Below, in pieces: positions 1 through 7,885 of a DNA stretch of 44,693 bases. Under the pieces are notes generated by a model. The model did not search any database, had not been told where the DNA came from, and saw only the letters and a program-made list of their open reading frames with translations. The stretch is taken from the IMG/VR virus record IMGVR_UViG_3300028393_000111, positions 1 to 44,693 of that record, one strand, 5' to 3'. This DNA is from a virus. Made by a program: the position numbers and the translations under genes. Numbering within the stretch: the stretch's first letter is position 1; the number at the start of each line of letters is the position of its first letter.

Positions 1-2
1 AA

Positions 3-1412
3 GCAACACCTTACACAAACCTTCTTATGAAGATGGGCGTTAGCACATTTGAAGACCTAGCAGCATCTAATGCTTTGGTTCGTCCAGGTGCAATGAATAC
101 TGTAGGTGGATCTTATGTTCGTCGTAAAAAGGGTGATGAAATGATTACATATGCCCATCCAATTATGCATGAATTTACAGAACGTACATACGGTGTTATT
201 ATTTATCAGGAACAAGTCATGCAAGCTTGCGTTCACTTAGGCGGAATGACTTGGATGGAAGCTGATAAGGTTAGAAAAATTATTGGAAAGAAGAAAGATG
301 CTAAAGAGTTTGATATATTTAAAGATCAGTTTATTGCGGGAGCAAGCAAACATATTACTCCAGAAGATGCCGCCAAACTTTGGCATGACTTTGAAGCTCA
401 TGCTGGTTATTCTTTCAACCGTTCCCATGCTATTGCTTACTCTATGCTTAGTTATTATACTGCTTGGCTTAAGTGTTATTATCCGCTTGAGTTTATGTTT
501 GCCATTCTTAAAAATGAAAAAGACAAAGATGCAAGAACAGACTACCTCCTTGAGGCTAAGCGATTGGGAATTAAGGTCTTATTACCCCATGTAAATGAAT
601 CAGAGTTGGATTTTAGTATTCAAGGCAACTCAATTCGATTTGGTTTATCCAATATTAAATATATTTCAGATAACATTGGTAGTAAGATTACAACACTAAG
701 GCCTTTTAAAACATATGCAGAATTTATTGATAAAGCTAAAGAAAAGGGTAGCGGTATTAATTCAAGAGCATTAGAATCTTTAAATATGATTGGTGCTTCT
801 GCTTTTCCAGATAATCCACGTAAGGGTAACGAAAATGAAAACCTTTATGAGTATCTAGGAATTCCAAAGTTTGATACTGGAAAGCTAAGTCCAGCAATTA
901 AAGCACAAGTCAACCCACTTCAAGAGTTTCTTGAGGAAGGATGCTTTGTTCTTTTAGCAATGGTTAAGTCTATTAAGAAAGGGACGGGATGGAGCCGTGT
1001 AGAGCTTGTAGATGATACAGGATCAGTAGGTATATTCCATAGCGAGAATACGCAGATTGAGACGGGCATGATGTACTTTTTCCTAGTCGGAGATAACCGT
1101 ATTCATAAGTATGTAACTATTGATGATGTTGTAAATAAAACAGATGATGCATTTGTACAATGGCTTTATAGAGACAAGTTAAAGATTGATTCTGGCAAAA
1201 GGTTAGTTCTTGATTTTACACACTATAAAACAAAAGCTAATAAGATGATGGCACATATTATCTTGTCTGATGCAGATAAAAATTTAGAGCGTGTTATTGC
1301 TTTTCCAAAGTTGTACACAAAAGCTCTTGGCAAAATGCAGGCGGGAAGTATTTGTGACCCTGCTATTGCTGAAATGGATGATGGAACGCTATACGTAAAG
1401 GAGGTAAATTAA
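3..1412 (+). CDS. dnaE: DNA polymerase III alpha subunit (DnaE type), C-terminal part
   Basis: The reading frame is open at the window edge, so the N-terminal catalytic half lies upstream. What is visible is the C-terminal half of a replicative C-family polymerase. The family run YGVIIYQEQVMQ is followed by GYSFNRSHAIAYSMLSYYTA, then the stretch leading to LLEAKRLGIKVLLPHVNES, a helical region and an OB-like region (GTGWSRVELVDDTGSVGIFH). It would synthesise phage DNA. Its stop overlaps the next start (TAATG), so it begins a tightly coupled replication operon with the RecA gene. Confidence 0.93.
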   Translation, partial: ATPYTNLLMKMGVSTFEDLAASNALVRPGAMNTVGGSYVRRKKGDEMITYAHPIMHEFTERTYGVIIYQEQVMQACVHLGGMTWMEADKVRKIIGKKKDAKEFDIFKDQFIAGASKHITPEDAAKLWHDFEAHAGYSFNRSHAIAYSMLSYYTAWLKCYYPLEFMFAILKNEKDKDARTDYLLEAKRLGIKVLLPHVNESELDFSIQGNSIRFGLSNIKYISDNIGSKITTLRPFKTYAEFIDKAKEKGSGINSRALESLNMIGASAFPDNPRKGNENENLYEYLGIPKFDTGKLSPAIKAQVNPLQEFLEEGCFVLLAMVKSIKKGTGWSRVELVDDTGSVGIFHSENTQIETGMMYFFLVGDNRIHKYVTIDDVVNKTDDAFVQWLYRDKLKIDSGKRLVLDFTHYKTKANKMMAHIILSDADKNLERVIAFPKLYTKALGKMQAGSICDPAIAEMDDGTLYVKEVN

Positions 1413-1630
1413 TGACTGAAGAAACAAAGCAAGATATTAACAATATTAATATCTCTATTGAACAAATTATTGCAGCAATTCTTAACAAGGTTGGGAAAAT
1501 GGAACTTACTTTGCAAGAATTATTAACTGATTATTCATCTAAGAGTATTGCGGTTAATCAAGATCCAGATACTCAAATGGTAACATTTGAAATGGCAGAT
1601 GTGCCAGAAACAGAAAACGAAGAAGTTTGA
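1412..1630 (+). CDS. hypothetical acidic 72-aa protein
   Basis: Small acidic helical protein starting on the stop of the polymerase gene, preceded by AAAGGAGG. The sequence is rich in Ile, Glu and Gln with no cysteine motif or membrane segment. Translational coupling with the polymerase suggests a replication accessory role, but I recognise no family. Confidence 0.6.
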   Translation: MTEETKQDINNINISIEQIIAAILNKVGKMELTLQELLTDYSSKSIAVNQDPDTQMVTFEMADVPETENEEV

Positions 1631-1636
1631 TATAAT
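1631..1636 (+). promoter_or_regulatory. -10 box, leaderless promoter
   Basis: TATAAT with its last base 8 nt before the ATG at 1645 and no Shine-Dalgarno sequence between. This predicts a leaderless or nearly leaderless mRNA for the next gene and for recA. Confidence 0.5.
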
Positions 1637-1644
1637 AGGTATAT

Positions 1645-1899
1645 ATGTCTAAAGCTTACATACTAAAAGGTACGCAAGAAGAATACCTTTTAGTTATTAG
1701 AACGGAAGATGAAAAAGCAGTCTATAAAATAATAGACTTTTTAGCAACAAGTAAAAATGAACAGGTACAACAACTGGCTATCGAATTAGAGAAGAGTATG
1801 AATGATAACGGAAGAGATTCTAGCAAAGCTAGACCCGAAGACAAGAGCAAGAGTACAGCTAGCAACAAAAATAAGCGTAGAAAAACAAAAGACTCCTAG
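1645..1899 (+). CDS. hypothetical 84-aa protein overlapping recA
   Basis: Residues 1-52 look like a small folded domain (MSKAYILKGTQEEYLLVIRT). The C-terminal third is a basic low-complexity tail (SKARPEDKSKSTASNKNKRR). That tail is read from the same DNA that encodes the first 32 residues of RecA in another frame, a 98-nt overlap. The N-terminal part looks coding; the tail may simply be what the RecA frame imposes. Function unknown. Confidence 0.55.
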   Translation: MSKAYILKGTQEEYLLVIRTEDEKAVYKIIDFLATSKNEQVQQLAIELEKSMNDNGRDSSKARPEDKSKSTASNKNKRRKTKDS

Positions 1900-2800
1900 T
1901 ATTGGTTTAAACTTAGCACTCAAAGGTGGACTAGGTTTTGGTCGCCAAGTAATGATTTGGGGTAACAAGTCTGCGGGTAAGTCATCTTTTTGTTTGCAAA
2001 TGATTGCTGATGCACAAAAAAATGGAAAGACGTGTGCTTGGATTGATGCGGAAGCATCATATGATGTAGCTTGGGCTAAAACTTTGGGTGTTGATTCAGA
2101 TTCACTTATTTATTCGCAAGCTAAATCAATTAATGACATGGTAGATGTTGCAACTCAGCTTATGGATGCTGGTGTTGATATAATTGTAGTTGACTCTATT
2201 TCAGCACTACTTCCCGCAATTTATTTTGAAAAGGACAGTACAGAGTTAAAGAAGCTTGAAGATACTAAGCAGATTGGTGCGGAAGCAAAGGATATGACCC
2301 ATGCGGTCAAAATGTTAAACTATGCCAATAAAAACACGCTACTGGTTCTCATTTCACAACAACGTAATCAGTTTGGTAGCATGCATGCCTCCCACATCCC
2401 CACAGGTGGAATGGCGGTCAAATTCTTTTCATCTACGATCATTAAGCTTTGGTCGTCAGAAGCTGAGGCGAATGCTATTAAATCTGGCATTCAAGTTGGT
2501 GATAAGATTATTGAACAAAAAGTCGGACGACCAGTCAATTGGATTGTTGATTACAATAAACTCGGACCGCCAAATCTCTCAGGACAATATGACTTTTACT
2601 ACCAAGGTGATTCACTGGGAGTAGATTCTATAGGTGAAGTTTGCGACGTTGCAGAAATGATGGGAATCATTCAAAAAGGCGGAGCATGGTATACAGTTGG
2701 AGAAGAACGTTTTCAAGGACGTGCTAAAGTTGTAGACTATTTAAAAAATAATCCTAAGATAGTTGAAGAATTAAGAGGCAAGATTTATGACAAGTCTTGA
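1802..2800 (+). CDS. recA: RecA/UvsX-like recombinase
   Basis: 332-aa strand-exchange ATPase for recombination and recombination-dependent replication. Walker A is GNKSAGKSS at residues 54-62 and Walker B is IIVVDSIS at 127-134. The segment LVLISQQRNQFGSMHASHIPTGGMAVKFFSS matches the L1/L2 region of RecA-family proteins. It is slightly shorter than host RecA (about 350 aa), as in many phage versions. The start at 1802 follows AGAG and lies inside the preceding gene. Its end overlaps the next gene by 14 nt. Confidence 0.92.
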   Translation: MITEEILAKLDPKTRARVQLATKISVEKQKTPSIGLNLALKGGLGFGRQVMIWGNKSAGKSSFCLQMIADAQKNGKTCAWIDAEASYDVAWAKTLGVDSDSLIYSQAKSINDMVDVATQLMDAGVDIIVVDSISALLPAIYFEKDSTELKKLEDTKQIGAEAKDMTHAVKMLNYANKNTLLVLISQQRNQFGSMHASHIPTGGMAVKFFSSTIIKLWSSEAEANAIKSGIQVGDKIIEQKVGRPVNWIVDYNKLGPPNLSGQYDFYYQGDSLGVDSIGEVCDVAEMMGIIQKGGAWYTVGEERFQGRAKVVDYLKNNPKIVEELRGKIYDKS

Positions 2801-2984
2801 AGATTTTTTAAAAAGTAATAAAGTAGAAACAGGTTCTTCTATACAAAAAGAACCAGCAAATGGATCTTTTTCTTGTCAACATGAAGATTGTGATGAAGTA
2901 ATTTACGAAGGTACAATTGACAGAAGCAATCATCGCCTAACCTGGACTTGTTCTAGGGGCCACCATTCAAGCGTGGTCGTTTAA
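2787..2984 (+). CDS. zinc-ribbon-like 65-aa protein
   Basis: C-x4-C (SCQHEDC) and a later C-x3-H (TCSRGHH) could form a zinc-binding finger. The first 25 residues are polar and probably disordered. It overlaps recA and is coupled to the next gene by TAATG. Likely nucleic-acid or protein binding; family not recognised. Confidence 0.65.
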   Translation: MTSLEDFLKSNKVETGSSIQKEPANGSFSCQHEDCDEVIYEGTIDRSNHRLTWTCSRGHHSSVVV

Positions 2985-3289
2985 TGTCAGAGCGTGGGGA
3001 GATAAAAAGAGATGGTGCAAAAGGGCAAAAAAATAGTGGTCGTGGTGACTATCAAAAAGGGGACGCTCAATGGCGTAATTTTTTGGTTGATTACAAAGAG
3101 TATTCAAAATCAATCTCGATATCAAAAGACATTTGGGCAAAAATTTGTACTGACACTTTTAAGGTGGACAGAAATAAATATCCAGTCCTTAAGCTCATAC
3201 TTGGCGAGAGCACTAAAACGAGACTTGCGGTAATAGAATGGGCGTTACTAGAACAACTGATAGACTGTTGGGAGCAGCATAATGAGTAA
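2984..3289 (+). CDS. small protein with possible nuclease-like core
   Basis: 101 aa. A basic Gly-rich N-terminus (GEIKRDGAKGQKNSGRGD) is followed by QWRNFLVDYKEYSKSISIS and VLKLILGE. The pattern of an acidic strand followed by K-E-Y-x-K-S faintly recalls PD-(D/E)xK resolvase-type nucleases of archaeal Hjc style. That is a visual resemblance only. It sits in the recombination operon between RecA and the Cas4-like nuclease, so a DNA-processing role is plausible. Confidence 0.6.
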   Translation: MSERGEIKRDGAKGQKNSGRGDYQKGDAQWRNFLVDYKEYSKSISISKDIWAKICTDTFKVDRNKYPVLKLILGESTKTRLAVIEWALLEQLIDCWEQHNE

Positions 3290-3464
3290 GTATGAAATAA
3301 CTGATTTTCAAGAATGGTTAGAGTTTGGTCATTCTAAAGGTTGGGTAAGCGATGTGTTTTGCAATACACATGACGGTGGACCAATGACTGATGAAGAATC
3401 ACAGGAATGGGAAGAAGGCGGAGATCCTTGCATGTTCTGCGTTAGGGTGAATGAACTTGACTGA
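3282..3464 (+). CDS. hypothetical 60-aa protein, CNTHDGGPMT type
   Basis: Compact acidic protein with C-x2-H at FCNTHDGGPMT and a C-x2-C (DPCMFC) near the end, probably a single metal site. Short proteins with this Cys/His pattern followed by EEWEEGGDPC are frequent in actinobacteriophages; function unknown. It overlaps both neighbours by a few bases. Confidence 0.65.
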   Translation: MSKYEITDFQEWLEFGHSKGWVSDVFCNTHDGGPMTDEESQEWEEGGDPCMFCVRVNELD

Positions 3465-3783
3465 GAAACCTTTAATTGAATTGATTAGTGAAGTAACTGA
3501 ATTCAATGATATAAAAGAGTATATGAATGATCCAGATTTAGATTATGCTCTTGATTTAATTATTAAACTTATTACTAAGCCTGATGTTCCATCTTCAAAA
3601 GCTCCCGACCTTATTATTAAGATGCAAGCGTTGGGTGCAAAGTTTGCCATGCTTTCCAGATTCTACACCACCTTTGAAAAAGGCGGGGAGAATTCAAAGA
3701 AGAAGAACGTATATTACACAGCAGAAGAAGCAATTAATAGACTAGTGGATGCTCTTAAGTATTCAGCAAGGTATGGAGCATAA
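3451..3783 (+). CDS. hypothetical 110-aa helical protein
   Basis: All-helical sequence with a central KAPDLIIKMQALGAKFAMLSRFYTTF and a C-terminal YYTAEEAINRLVDALKYSARYGA. No metal site or signal peptide. Its stop is shared with the next start (TAATG). The position between recA and the Cas4-like exonuclease suggests a replication or recombination accessory. Confidence 0.6.
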   Translation: MNLTEKPLIELISEVTEFNDIKEYMNDPDLDYALDLIIKLITKPDVPSSKAPDLIIKMQALGAKFAMLSRFYTTFEKGGENSKKKNVYYTAEEAINRLVDALKYSARYGA

Positions 3784-4565
3784 TGGCTAGAGAGATTATA
3801 AGTAATTTAAAATTCCAGAAAAACCATGAGCCTGGAAGTTTTGATGTAAACGAGTTTGCACTCATGGTAGAAAAGGCATATACAGATGGAGAACAAAGAG
3901 ATCCCTTCACTCAAAAGAAGACGTTTAGCCCCAGTACTATTGGTTATGGTCACGGTAACTGTGCTAGATATTGGTTCATTGCTTTTACTGGTGCGGAGTT
4001 TGAAGACCAGTTCGATGCTATGGCTAGGGCTAACATGGATAACGGTACGGCTGCTCATGACCGCATTCAGAAAGTCATGGCTAAAACTGGAGTACTCAAG
4101 GCAACAGAAATTGAAATTACCCATGATGATCCTCCGATTCGAGGCTTTGCAGACGCTATTATCGAATGGAACGGAAAAGAAGTAGTAGGAGAAATCAAGA
4201 CTGCTAAAGATGAAGTTTTTTCAATGCGAAGAGCAGAAATGAAACCATCAGGCAATCACTTGCTTCAAATTCTTACATACATGAAAATTAGAAAAGCTGC
4301 ACAAGGATTTTTGTATTATGAAAATAAAAATGATCAATCAATTTTAATCATTCCAGTTAATGTAAATGAAAGAAATAAAGCAATCATTGAAGAAGTTTTT
4401 GAATGGTTGAGAACAACTTACAAAGCATATACTGATAATACCTTGCCAGAAAGACCTTTTACTAAATCGCAATCGGCTTGTAAGTATTGCCCAGTTAAAA
4501 AGGTTTGTTGGAAAGAAATGGATGAGGGCGAAATTTTTATACCAGCAATGGTGCCACCAAAATGA
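3783..4565 (+). CDS. Cas4/RecB-like Fe-S exonuclease
   Basis: 260-aa PD-(D/E)xK nuclease. Visible active-site residues are H92, D124 (RGFADAII), E137-x-K139 (VVGEIKT) and Q162. Four cysteines, C60 and the C-terminal trio C233, C236, C242 (SACKYCPVKKVC), are arranged like the Fe4-S4 cluster of Cas4 and AddB-type nucleases. It probably resects DNA ends to make tails for the phage RecA. There are no other CRISPR genes or arrays here, so a phage recombination role is more likely than spacer acquisition. Confidence 0.85.
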   Translation: MAREIISNLKFQKNHEPGSFDVNEFALMVEKAYTDGEQRDPFTQKKTFSPSTIGYGHGNCARYWFIAFTGAEFEDQFDAMARANMDNGTAAHDRIQKVMAKTGVLKATEIEITHDDPPIRGFADAIIEWNGKEVVGEIKTAKDEVFSMRRAEMKPSGNHLLQILTYMKIRKAAQGFLYYENKNDQSILIIPVNVNERNKAIIEEVFEWLRTTYKAYTDNTLPERPFTKSQSACKYCPVKKVCWKEMDEGEIFIPAMVPPK

Positions 4566-4858
4566 TATGTGCTTACGATAAATGCAACAATGAATTTGAG
4601 CCAAAAACACACAATCAAAAGTATTGTTCAGATGAGTGTTGCAGAACTGCTACAAATCAAAAGCTTAAAGACGCATATTATGAAAAAAAAGCAAGGCTTG
4701 CTGGAAAGCCAAGAATTTGTAAAACTCAAGGATGCAACGTAGTGCTTAGTAGATATAACGAAGGTCGTATTTGCGATAAGTGCGAGAGTGCAAAGAGAGA
4801 AGAAGAGCGTAAAGCTTTGGTTGAAATGGTGAGAAGTGTCTCTGGCAAAACTCGTTAA
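4562..4858 (+). CDS. double zinc-finger protein, 98 aa
   Basis: Two cysteine clusters: CAYDKCNNEFEPKTHNQKYCSDEC near the N-terminus and C-x4-C plus C-x2-C (ICKTQGC, ICDKC) near residues 53-75, ending in a basic helix. The first cluster resembles small treble-clef fingers of restriction or HNH-like proteins. It starts inside the Cas4-like gene and its end overlaps ruvC, so it is co-translated with DNA-processing enzymes. Confidence 0.65.
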   Translation: MICAYDKCNNEFEPKTHNQKYCSDECCRTATNQKLKDAYYEKKARLAGKPRICKTQGCNVVLSRYNEGRICDKCESAKREEERKALVEMVRSVSGKTR

Positions 4859-5393
4859 ACCAAGATCTAATAGGGTTTTGGGTATAGATGCTAGCACCAA
4901 CAACATTGCTTTTTGCCTTATGGAGGATAAAAAAGCAATTAAATGGGGAGAAATAACGTTTGAAGGATCAGATGTTTATCAAAGAATACTTGATGCAAAA
5001 AGAAAAATCAAGGCTTTTAAAAACGAGTTGGATACAGATTTTGTTGCAATAGAAGCAGCCATATCTGTCAAGTCAGTACACACGGGAATTAAGATGGCAT
5101 ACGTATTTGGTGCTATAATGGGAGAGTTACTTAGTGATAATATGCAAGTGGTTGAAGTTCACCCTATAACCTGGCAATCATATATTGGTAATAAAAACTT
5201 TAACAAAATAGAAAAGCAGGCAATAAAAGATGAGTTTCCAGACAAATCCGACACATGGATTAAAGGAAAAATCAGAGAGCGTAGAAAACAACGCACTATT
5301 GATTTTAGTAGAACGTTGGGCGTTGAAACTCAGTCCGATAATGTTGCTGATGCGACGGGAGTAGCTTGGTATGCCATCAATGAAATTATATGA
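4836..5393 (+). CDS. ruvC: RuvC-like Holliday junction resolvase
   Basis: 185-aa RNase H-fold nuclease. The first acidic residue is D18 in VLGIDAST, the second E73 in FVAIEAAI, and the C-terminal pair D168/D172 in SDNVADATGVA, the RuvC catalytic order. It would resolve branched DNA before packaging, which fits its place upstream of the terminase genes. A 23-nt overlap with the preceding gene suggests coupling. Confidence 0.85.
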   Translation: MSLAKLVKPRSNRVLGIDASTNNIAFCLMEDKKAIKWGEITFEGSDVYQRILDAKRKIKAFKNELDTDFVAIEAAISVKSVHTGIKMAYVFGAIMGELLSDNMQVVEVHPITWQSYIGNKNFNKIEKQAIKDEFPDKSDTWIKGKIRERRKQRTIDFSRTLGVETQSDNVADATGVAWYAINEII

Positions 5394-5541
5394 CAGTAAA
5401 GACTGGTGTTACAAACGTTATGTCGTAGAAAAGAAAACAATATTAGATATGGCTATGGAAGCTAAATGTAGCCACATGACTATTCAAAGATCCTTGCAAA
5501 GATGGGGTCTGATTAAGCAGCAAAGAAAATGGACTAAGTGA
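5380..5541 (+). CDS. helix-turn-helix micro-protein, 53 aa
   Basis: Basic peptide beginning MKLYDSKDWCYKRYVVEKKT with TILDMAMEAKCSHMTIQRSL reading as a helix-turn-helix and a basic end (QQRKWTK). It resembles single-HTH proteins that in actinophages often sit by resolvase and terminase genes. An in-frame ATG at 5371 would add three residues. It overlaps ruvC at its start and the next gene at its end. Confidence 0.7.
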   Translation: MKLYDSKDWCYKRYVVEKKTILDMAMEAKCSHMTIQRSLQRWGLIKQQRKWTK

Positions 5542-6191
5542 TACCAGTATTAGCTATACCAGTTTTAAATAGATATGATCTGTTAGATCAAAACTTAGAA
5601 ACAATTGATTATCCAGTTAAAGAAATATTAATATTAAATAATGGCAAAGAGCCATATGAGCCTAAGCGTAAAGATTTAAATGTAAGAGTACTTAATCTGC
5701 CGTCAAATCTTGGCATGTCTGGTTCTTGGAACCTAACCATAAAACTTTACCCACATGAAGAATACTGGATGTTTTCATCAGCAGATACACATTGGGTTCC
5801 AGGATCTCTTGAAGAATTAAATCGTGCAAGTGGAAAAGAAAAACTTGTTATGACAGTAGAGGGTTGGAGCTGTTTTTCAATTGGAGAAAATATTGTAAGA
5901 GAAGTTGGTTTATTTGATGAATTCTTTTATCCAATTTACTTTGAAGACAATGACTACTATGAAAGAGTTATGCGCTCAAGTGTAAAAGACGGCTATGTAA
6001 ATGGTACTATAAAAGTTAATGTGCCAGATGGTGCGTCTCAAACTATTAATAGTGATGAAAAGTTAAAGAATAGAAACAATGAAACATTTGTTGTAAATGA
6101 AGCATACTTTAATCAAAAGAAAGAACAAGACTTTAAGATTAATGGTGTTTGGAATATTGATCGTAGAAAGGCTCAAGAATGGCTGCGGTAA
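5538..6191 (+). CDS. GT-A (family 2-like) glycosyltransferase
   Basis: 217 aa. It opens with IPVLAIPVLNRYDLLDQNLETI, the GT2 nucleotide-sugar strand, then LILNNG, LGMSGSWNLTIKLYPHEEYW and a SSADTHW segment in the position of the DxD metal motif. FFEPIYFEDNDYYER-like acceptor residues appear as FYPIYFEDNDYYERV. The start is GTG at 5538. It forms a unit with the following sugar nucleotidyltransferase, so it likely transfers a sugar made by that enzyme to DNA bases or a virion protein. Confidence 0.82.
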   Translation: MIPVLAIPVLNRYDLLDQNLETIDYPVKEILILNNGKEPYEPKRKDLNVRVLNLPSNLGMSGSWNLTIKLYPHEEYWMFSSADTHWVPGSLEELNRASGKEKLVMTVEGWSCFSIGENIVREVGLFDEFFYPIYFEDNDYYERVMRSSVKDGYVNGTIKVNVPDGASQTINSDEKLKNRNNETFVVNEAYFNQKKEQDFKINGVWNIDRRKAQEWLR

Positions 6192-6841
6192 TTGGTTTAC
6201 TACCTGCTTCTGGAAGTGCATCAAGATTGGGCGGAATCCCAAAGTTTTGTTTACCATTAACTGATCAACAGAATATATTACAATGGCATGTAGAGCAAAT
6301 GCTTAAGGTTTGCGACATAGTAAAGATATCAACTAGAAAATCATGGCTTCCTATTGTAAATCAAATGGATTTGCCACCGACAGCAGTTGTATATGAAATT
6401 GAACCTTCAACAATGTCAGATGCATTAGTTAAAATGATGGTTAACCCAAACTCTAAATACATTATTGGTATGCCAGATACTTATATGCCAGGTTCTGACG
6501 GAGATTTTTACAGACAACTTGCTTGGTCTGATGCAGACGTAACATTAGCAGCATTCGAATGTCATGAAGATATCAAAGGCAGAGTTGGGCAGATTAAGTT
6601 TGATGAGTTTGGCAGAGTTATTGATGCTCTTGACAAGACCCCAGGTTGTGATTATAATTATATGTGGGGAGCGATGGCTGTACAAAATATTTATATTGAT
6701 GAAGAGCTTCCAAATCCAGGCGTTCAAATTATGGATTGGGTTAATGAAGGTAAGGATGTAAAAGCGTTAGTTGCACAAGGCAAGTACCTAGATATTGGAA
6801 CAGTAAATGGTCTTAAAATGTTGTATAGAGAGGAATTATAA
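6179..6841 (+). CDS. sugar-1-phosphate nucleotidylyltransferase-like protein
   Basis: 220 aa. The NTP-binding signature GSASRLGGIPKFCLPL lies at residues 11-26, followed by MPDTYMPGSDG (metal-binding Asp) and YMWGAMAV, as in glucose-1-phosphate thymidylyl- or uridylyltransferases. It would make an NDP-sugar. It overlaps the upstream glycosyltransferase by 13 nt and the downstream gene by 1 nt. Confidence 0.8.
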   Translation: MAAVIGLLPASGSASRLGGIPKFCLPLTDQQNILQWHVEQMLKVCDIVKISTRKSWLPIVNQMDLPPTAVVYEIEPSTMSDALVKMMVNPNSKYIIGMPDTYMPGSDGDFYRQLAWSDADVTLAAFECHEDIKGRVGQIKFDEFGRVIDALDKTPGCDYNYMWGAMAVQNIYIDEELPNPGVQIMDWVNEGKDVKALVAQGKYLDIGTVNGLKMLYREEL

Positions 6842-7182
6842 TGTCGGATTATCCAGATAAAAGCGGATATCAATCTTGGATTACAGATCTTCAATTAATG
6901 GCTACTGGAGCACCTTCAGGTAGCAAGATTATTGTATCCTGTTTAGAAATCATGGAGATGCTTATTAAAAAGAATGTTTCATACGGAGATTCCGCACTTA
7001 GCCCAGTTAGAATATTTGCACAATCTGACAGCATTGAACAAATTAAAATTAGAATTGACGATAAAATCAACCGTGTAAAGAACAATCAAGGTTTTGCTGG
7101 AGACAACGATATTGATGATTTGATTGGTTATTTAATTTTACTTAAAATTGCTATTGACAAAGACAGGTCTAAAGGAGTATAA
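6841..7182 (+). CDS. Nmad1/DUF1599-like helical protein
   Basis: 113 aa. The pattern KKNVSYGDSALSPVRIF (residues 43-59) with a later DDKINRVKN and DIDDLIGYLILLKIAI matches the all-alpha family called nucleotide modification associated domain 1 (DUF1599/DUF6378-like), related in look to MazG-type nucleotide enzymes. Its place beside a glycosyltransferase and a nucleotidyltransferase makes a modified-nucleotide pathway plausible. Confidence 0.65.
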   Translation: MSDYPDKSGYQSWITDLQLMATGAPSGSKIIVSCLEIMEMLIKKNVSYGDSALSPVRIFAQSDSIEQIKIRIDDKINRVKNNQGFAGDNDIDDLIGYLILLKIAIDKDRSKGV

Positions 7183-7188
7183 TAGATT

Positions 7189-7368
7189 ATGCCTACATAT
7201 GAGTATGCTTGTATTACATGTGAGACAAGCGAAGAAATAACAAGAGGGCTTAGTGATCCAGAATCATTACCCGCCTGCCCTTCATGCGGATATAGTATGG
7301 CAAGGGTTTACAATGCTCCAGGAATTACGTTTAAAGGGTCAGGGTTTTATAAAACAGACAATGGATAA
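7189..7368 (+). CDS. FmdB-type zinc ribbon protein
   Basis: 59 aa. MPTYEYACITCE and a later CPSCG give the two CxxC knuckles of FmdB-like zinc ribbons, followed by the usual tail (MARVYNAPGITFKGSGFYKTDN). A TATAAT box at 7178-7183 lies 5 nt before the ATG. It ends inside the small-terminase start. Such ribbons very commonly precede terminase genes in actinophages. Confidence 0.8.
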   Translation: MPTYEYACITCETSEEITRGLSDPESLPACPSCGYSMARVYNAPGITFKGSGFYKTDNG

Positions 7369-7885
7369 TTCAGTAGAACTTGCAAGTCAGTTTGATCAAA
7401 TGAATAAGGTCGTAGAGGAATTGCTTAAAGGCAACTCCCCTGCAAAGATTGCCACAAGCTTAGGGCTGACTAGAGTTCAAGTAGAAAACCATGTAAAAAG
7501 TTGGAAAAATTTTGTGCAAGATAGCAAAGTTATTCGTGAACGTGCAAAAGAAGCACTTGCTGGAGCAGACGAACATTACAACATGCTTATTAAAGAAGCG
7601 TGGGACGTTGTTCACGAAGCTGGAGTTGCATCAGAACTTAACACAAAAAACGCAGCATTAAAACTTATTGCTGACATTGAGGCTAAACGTATTGATATGC
7701 TTAACAAGGCGGGAGTCCTTGAAAGCGATTCTATGGCTGATCAGATACTAGAATCAGAAAGAAAGCAAGACTTATTGGTTGGAATATTAAAGGATGTTAC
7801 TGCAAAATGTGAACACTGTAAGTGGGAAGTGTCCAAAAGATTATCTCAGGTTACAGGACAAGTTGAAGCAGTAATAGTAGACTAA
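7361..7885 (+). CDS. terS: terminase small subunit-like protein
   Basis: 174 aa from the ATG at 7361, which overlaps the FmdB stop; a longer in-frame reading from 7253 is disfavoured because it runs through the FmdB gene. Residues about 20-45 (LLKGNSPAKIATSLGLTRVQVENHV) form a helix-turn-helix, the rest is helical, and ECHCKWEV-like cysteines (CEHCKWEV) lie near the end. Direct coupling to the large subunit supports DNA recognition in packaging. Confidence 0.75.
   Translation: MDNSVELASQFDQMNKVVEELLKGNSPAKIATSLGLTRVQVENHVKSWKNFVQDSKVIRERAKEALAGADEHYNMLIKEAWDVVHEAGVASELNTKNAALKLIADIEAKRIDMLNKAGVLESDSMADQILESERKQDLLVGILKDVTAKCEHCKWEVSKRLSQVTGQVEAVIVD

Noticed and set aside
3783-4565. Cas4-like gene as part of a CRISPR system
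   Set aside because: No cas1, cas2 or array in the window; neighbours are RecA and RuvC, so a phage recombination exonuclease is simpler.
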